The translations under genes were made by a program, and so were the position numbers. DNA of 64,000 bases from Legionella quinlivanii (lineage in GTDB: Bacteria > Pseudomonadota > Gammaproteobacteria > Legionellales > Legionellaceae). Numbering within the stretch: position 1 is the first letter of the stretch; every line of letters starts with the position of its first letter. A model generated the notes under the pieces. It saw nothing but the letters and a program-made list of their open reading frames with translations, was not told where the DNA came from and made no database searches. This document shows positions 63,248 through 64,000 of this stretch, in pieces. The stretch spans positions 1 through 64,000 of the forward strand of contig NZ_MVJN01000006.1 in the NCBI RefSeq assembly GCF_003265995.1, given 5' to 3'.

Positions 63248-63952
63248 TTACACCTCCTCCTCAAAGCGATTGACTCCCGATTTTTTTACTAAAAATTCTA
63301 TAAAATTTTTGTGGCCCGCTAGCTCTTCTTCACTGGCGCTATACACCGGAATATTATACTGAACATTACTGACTACCGCTTCGGTTTCAACAATAATTTG
63401 CTGCTCTTCTTCCAGATCGCTGCCAAATAAGCTGGTTTGCCCGCCAGTCATTGCCAGATAAACAAATGCCAAGATTTCAGCATCAAGGAGCGCTCCATGA
63501 AACTGGCGATGCGAATTGTCAATTTCATAGCGTTTGCAAAGCGCGTCGAGACTATTTCGCTGGCCAGGATGTTTTTCTTTTGCCATCACCAGGGTATCAA
63601 GGACCATGCAATATTTATCAAGCCGATGCGGATGCTTAAGATGCCCGAGTTCAGCATTGATGAAGCCCACATCGAAGGGGGCATTATGAATGATTAATTC
63701 GCTATCGCAGATGAAATTGAGAAACTCATCCATAATCTCAGAAAAACGTGGCTTATCTTTTAGAAATTCGGTACTAATCCCATGTACTCTAAATGCCCCT
63801 TCATCTACTTCCCGTTCAGGATTGATATAAACATGGTAGTGCTTACCGGTTAATTTTCTATCCAGAAGTTCTACACAGCCAATTTCAATAATACGGTGTC
63901 CCGCATCATGACTAATACCCGTAGTTTCTGTATCAAGAACGATTTGGCGCAT
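63248..63952 (-). CDS. dnaQ: DNA polymerase III epsilon subunit (proofreading)
   Basis: 234 residues. DEDDh exonuclease motifs: ExoI VLDTETTG (D7, E9), ExoII HNAPFDVGF, ExoIII with HRQFHGALLDAE. The C-terminal tail has QTSLF, which fits the clamp-binding pentapeptide Q-x-x-L-F and follows the domain by only a few residues. It removes mismatched bases for the replicative polymerase. The 48 bp upstream of the start to the window edge show no gene. Confidence 0.95.
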   Translation of the reverse strand: MRQIVLDTETTGISHDAGHRIIEIGCVELLDRKLTGKHYHVYINPEREVDEGAFRVHGISTEFLKDKPRFSEIMDEFLNFICDSELIIHNAPFDVGFINAELGHLKHPHRLDKYCMVLDTLVMAKEKHPGQRNSLDALCKRYEIDNSHRQFHGALLDAEILAFVYLAMTGGQTSLFGSDLEEEQQIIVETEAVVSNVQYNIPVYSASEEELAGHKNFIEFLVKKSGVNRFEEEV

Positions 63953-64000
63953 AAACTTATCTCTCTGATTTAGTTTTGTAATAATTCTGAAATAGCAAGA

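Noticed and set aside
1-64000. tRNA or rRNA genes
   Set aside because: No cloverleaf or rRNA-like conserved stretch was noticed in the intergenic spaces; a covariance search would be needed to exclude them fully.

Overview
The window looks like chromosomal DNA of a Legionella species (Gammaproteobacteria, Legionellales). The moderate GC content, the gammaproteobacterial gene order of the fatty-acid cluster, an EnhA-like L,D-transpeptidase and many large proteins with eukaryote-like or host-targeting folds (ankyrin arrays, PP2C phosphatase, YopT-like protease, divergent kinase) all point there. The genus is inferred from this gene content; no rRNA or tRNA gene was seen in the window.

Layout. 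1-1600 is a decayed strip: a HigB/HigA-type toxin-antitoxin pair whose toxin is frameshifted, and the 3' remnant of a probable ZIP-type metal permease with its terminator. 1664-12231 holds a two-gene cassette: a 2362-residue ankyrin protein followed 20 bp later by a 1152-residue SecA-like ATPase with a TPR tail. An integrase fragment lies just beyond it. 12.5-23.4 kb carries single accessory genes: a LolA-like periplasmic protein, a MerR-TipAS regulator with a clear operator, a secreted 2H phosphoesterase-like protein, a GNAT with an NLS-like N-terminus, a PLP histidine decarboxylase behind a Fur-box-like site, a secreted beta-helix protein, an ABC exporter fused to a cyclic-nucleotide-binding domain, and an adenosine deaminase-like protein. 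23.4-38.4 kb is rich in effector-like genes. It includes a 617-residue protein with a His...Gln-Cys pattern, a PP2C whose DGHGG segment has moved to the C-terminal side, a Stealth/GT4 pair, an MCE transport set without an ATPase, PBP4, and two very large proteins of unknown function. 38.5-46.9 kb holds anmK coupled to an MFS transporter, a Bcr/CflA-type exporter, a DNA ligase with its exonuclease, and a YopT-like protease/ankyrin protein.

47.3-57.1 kb is the housekeeping block, transcribed leftwards: yceD-rpmF-plsX-fabH-fabD-fabG-acpP-fabF-mltG-tmk-holB-pilZ-tatD. The genes overlap or nearly abut and run type-II fatty acid synthesis, dTMP supply and clamp loading; pabC, often present between fabF and mltG, is absent. 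57.1-64 kb has an unknown gene, a kinase-like effector candidate, mnmA, erpA, a group of cell-wall enzymes (one intact L,D-transpeptidase, one decayed one and a frameshifted NlpC/P60 hydrolase) and dnaQ.

Two families of palindromic interspersed repeats occur. The ~145 bp family has three copies, each between the 3' ends of convergent genes. One copy is split by a 223 bp MITE-like insertion flanked by a 5 bp duplication, which itself contains a further palindrome. The most unusual findings are the ankyrin/SecA-like cassette, the rearranged PP2C and the nested repeat.
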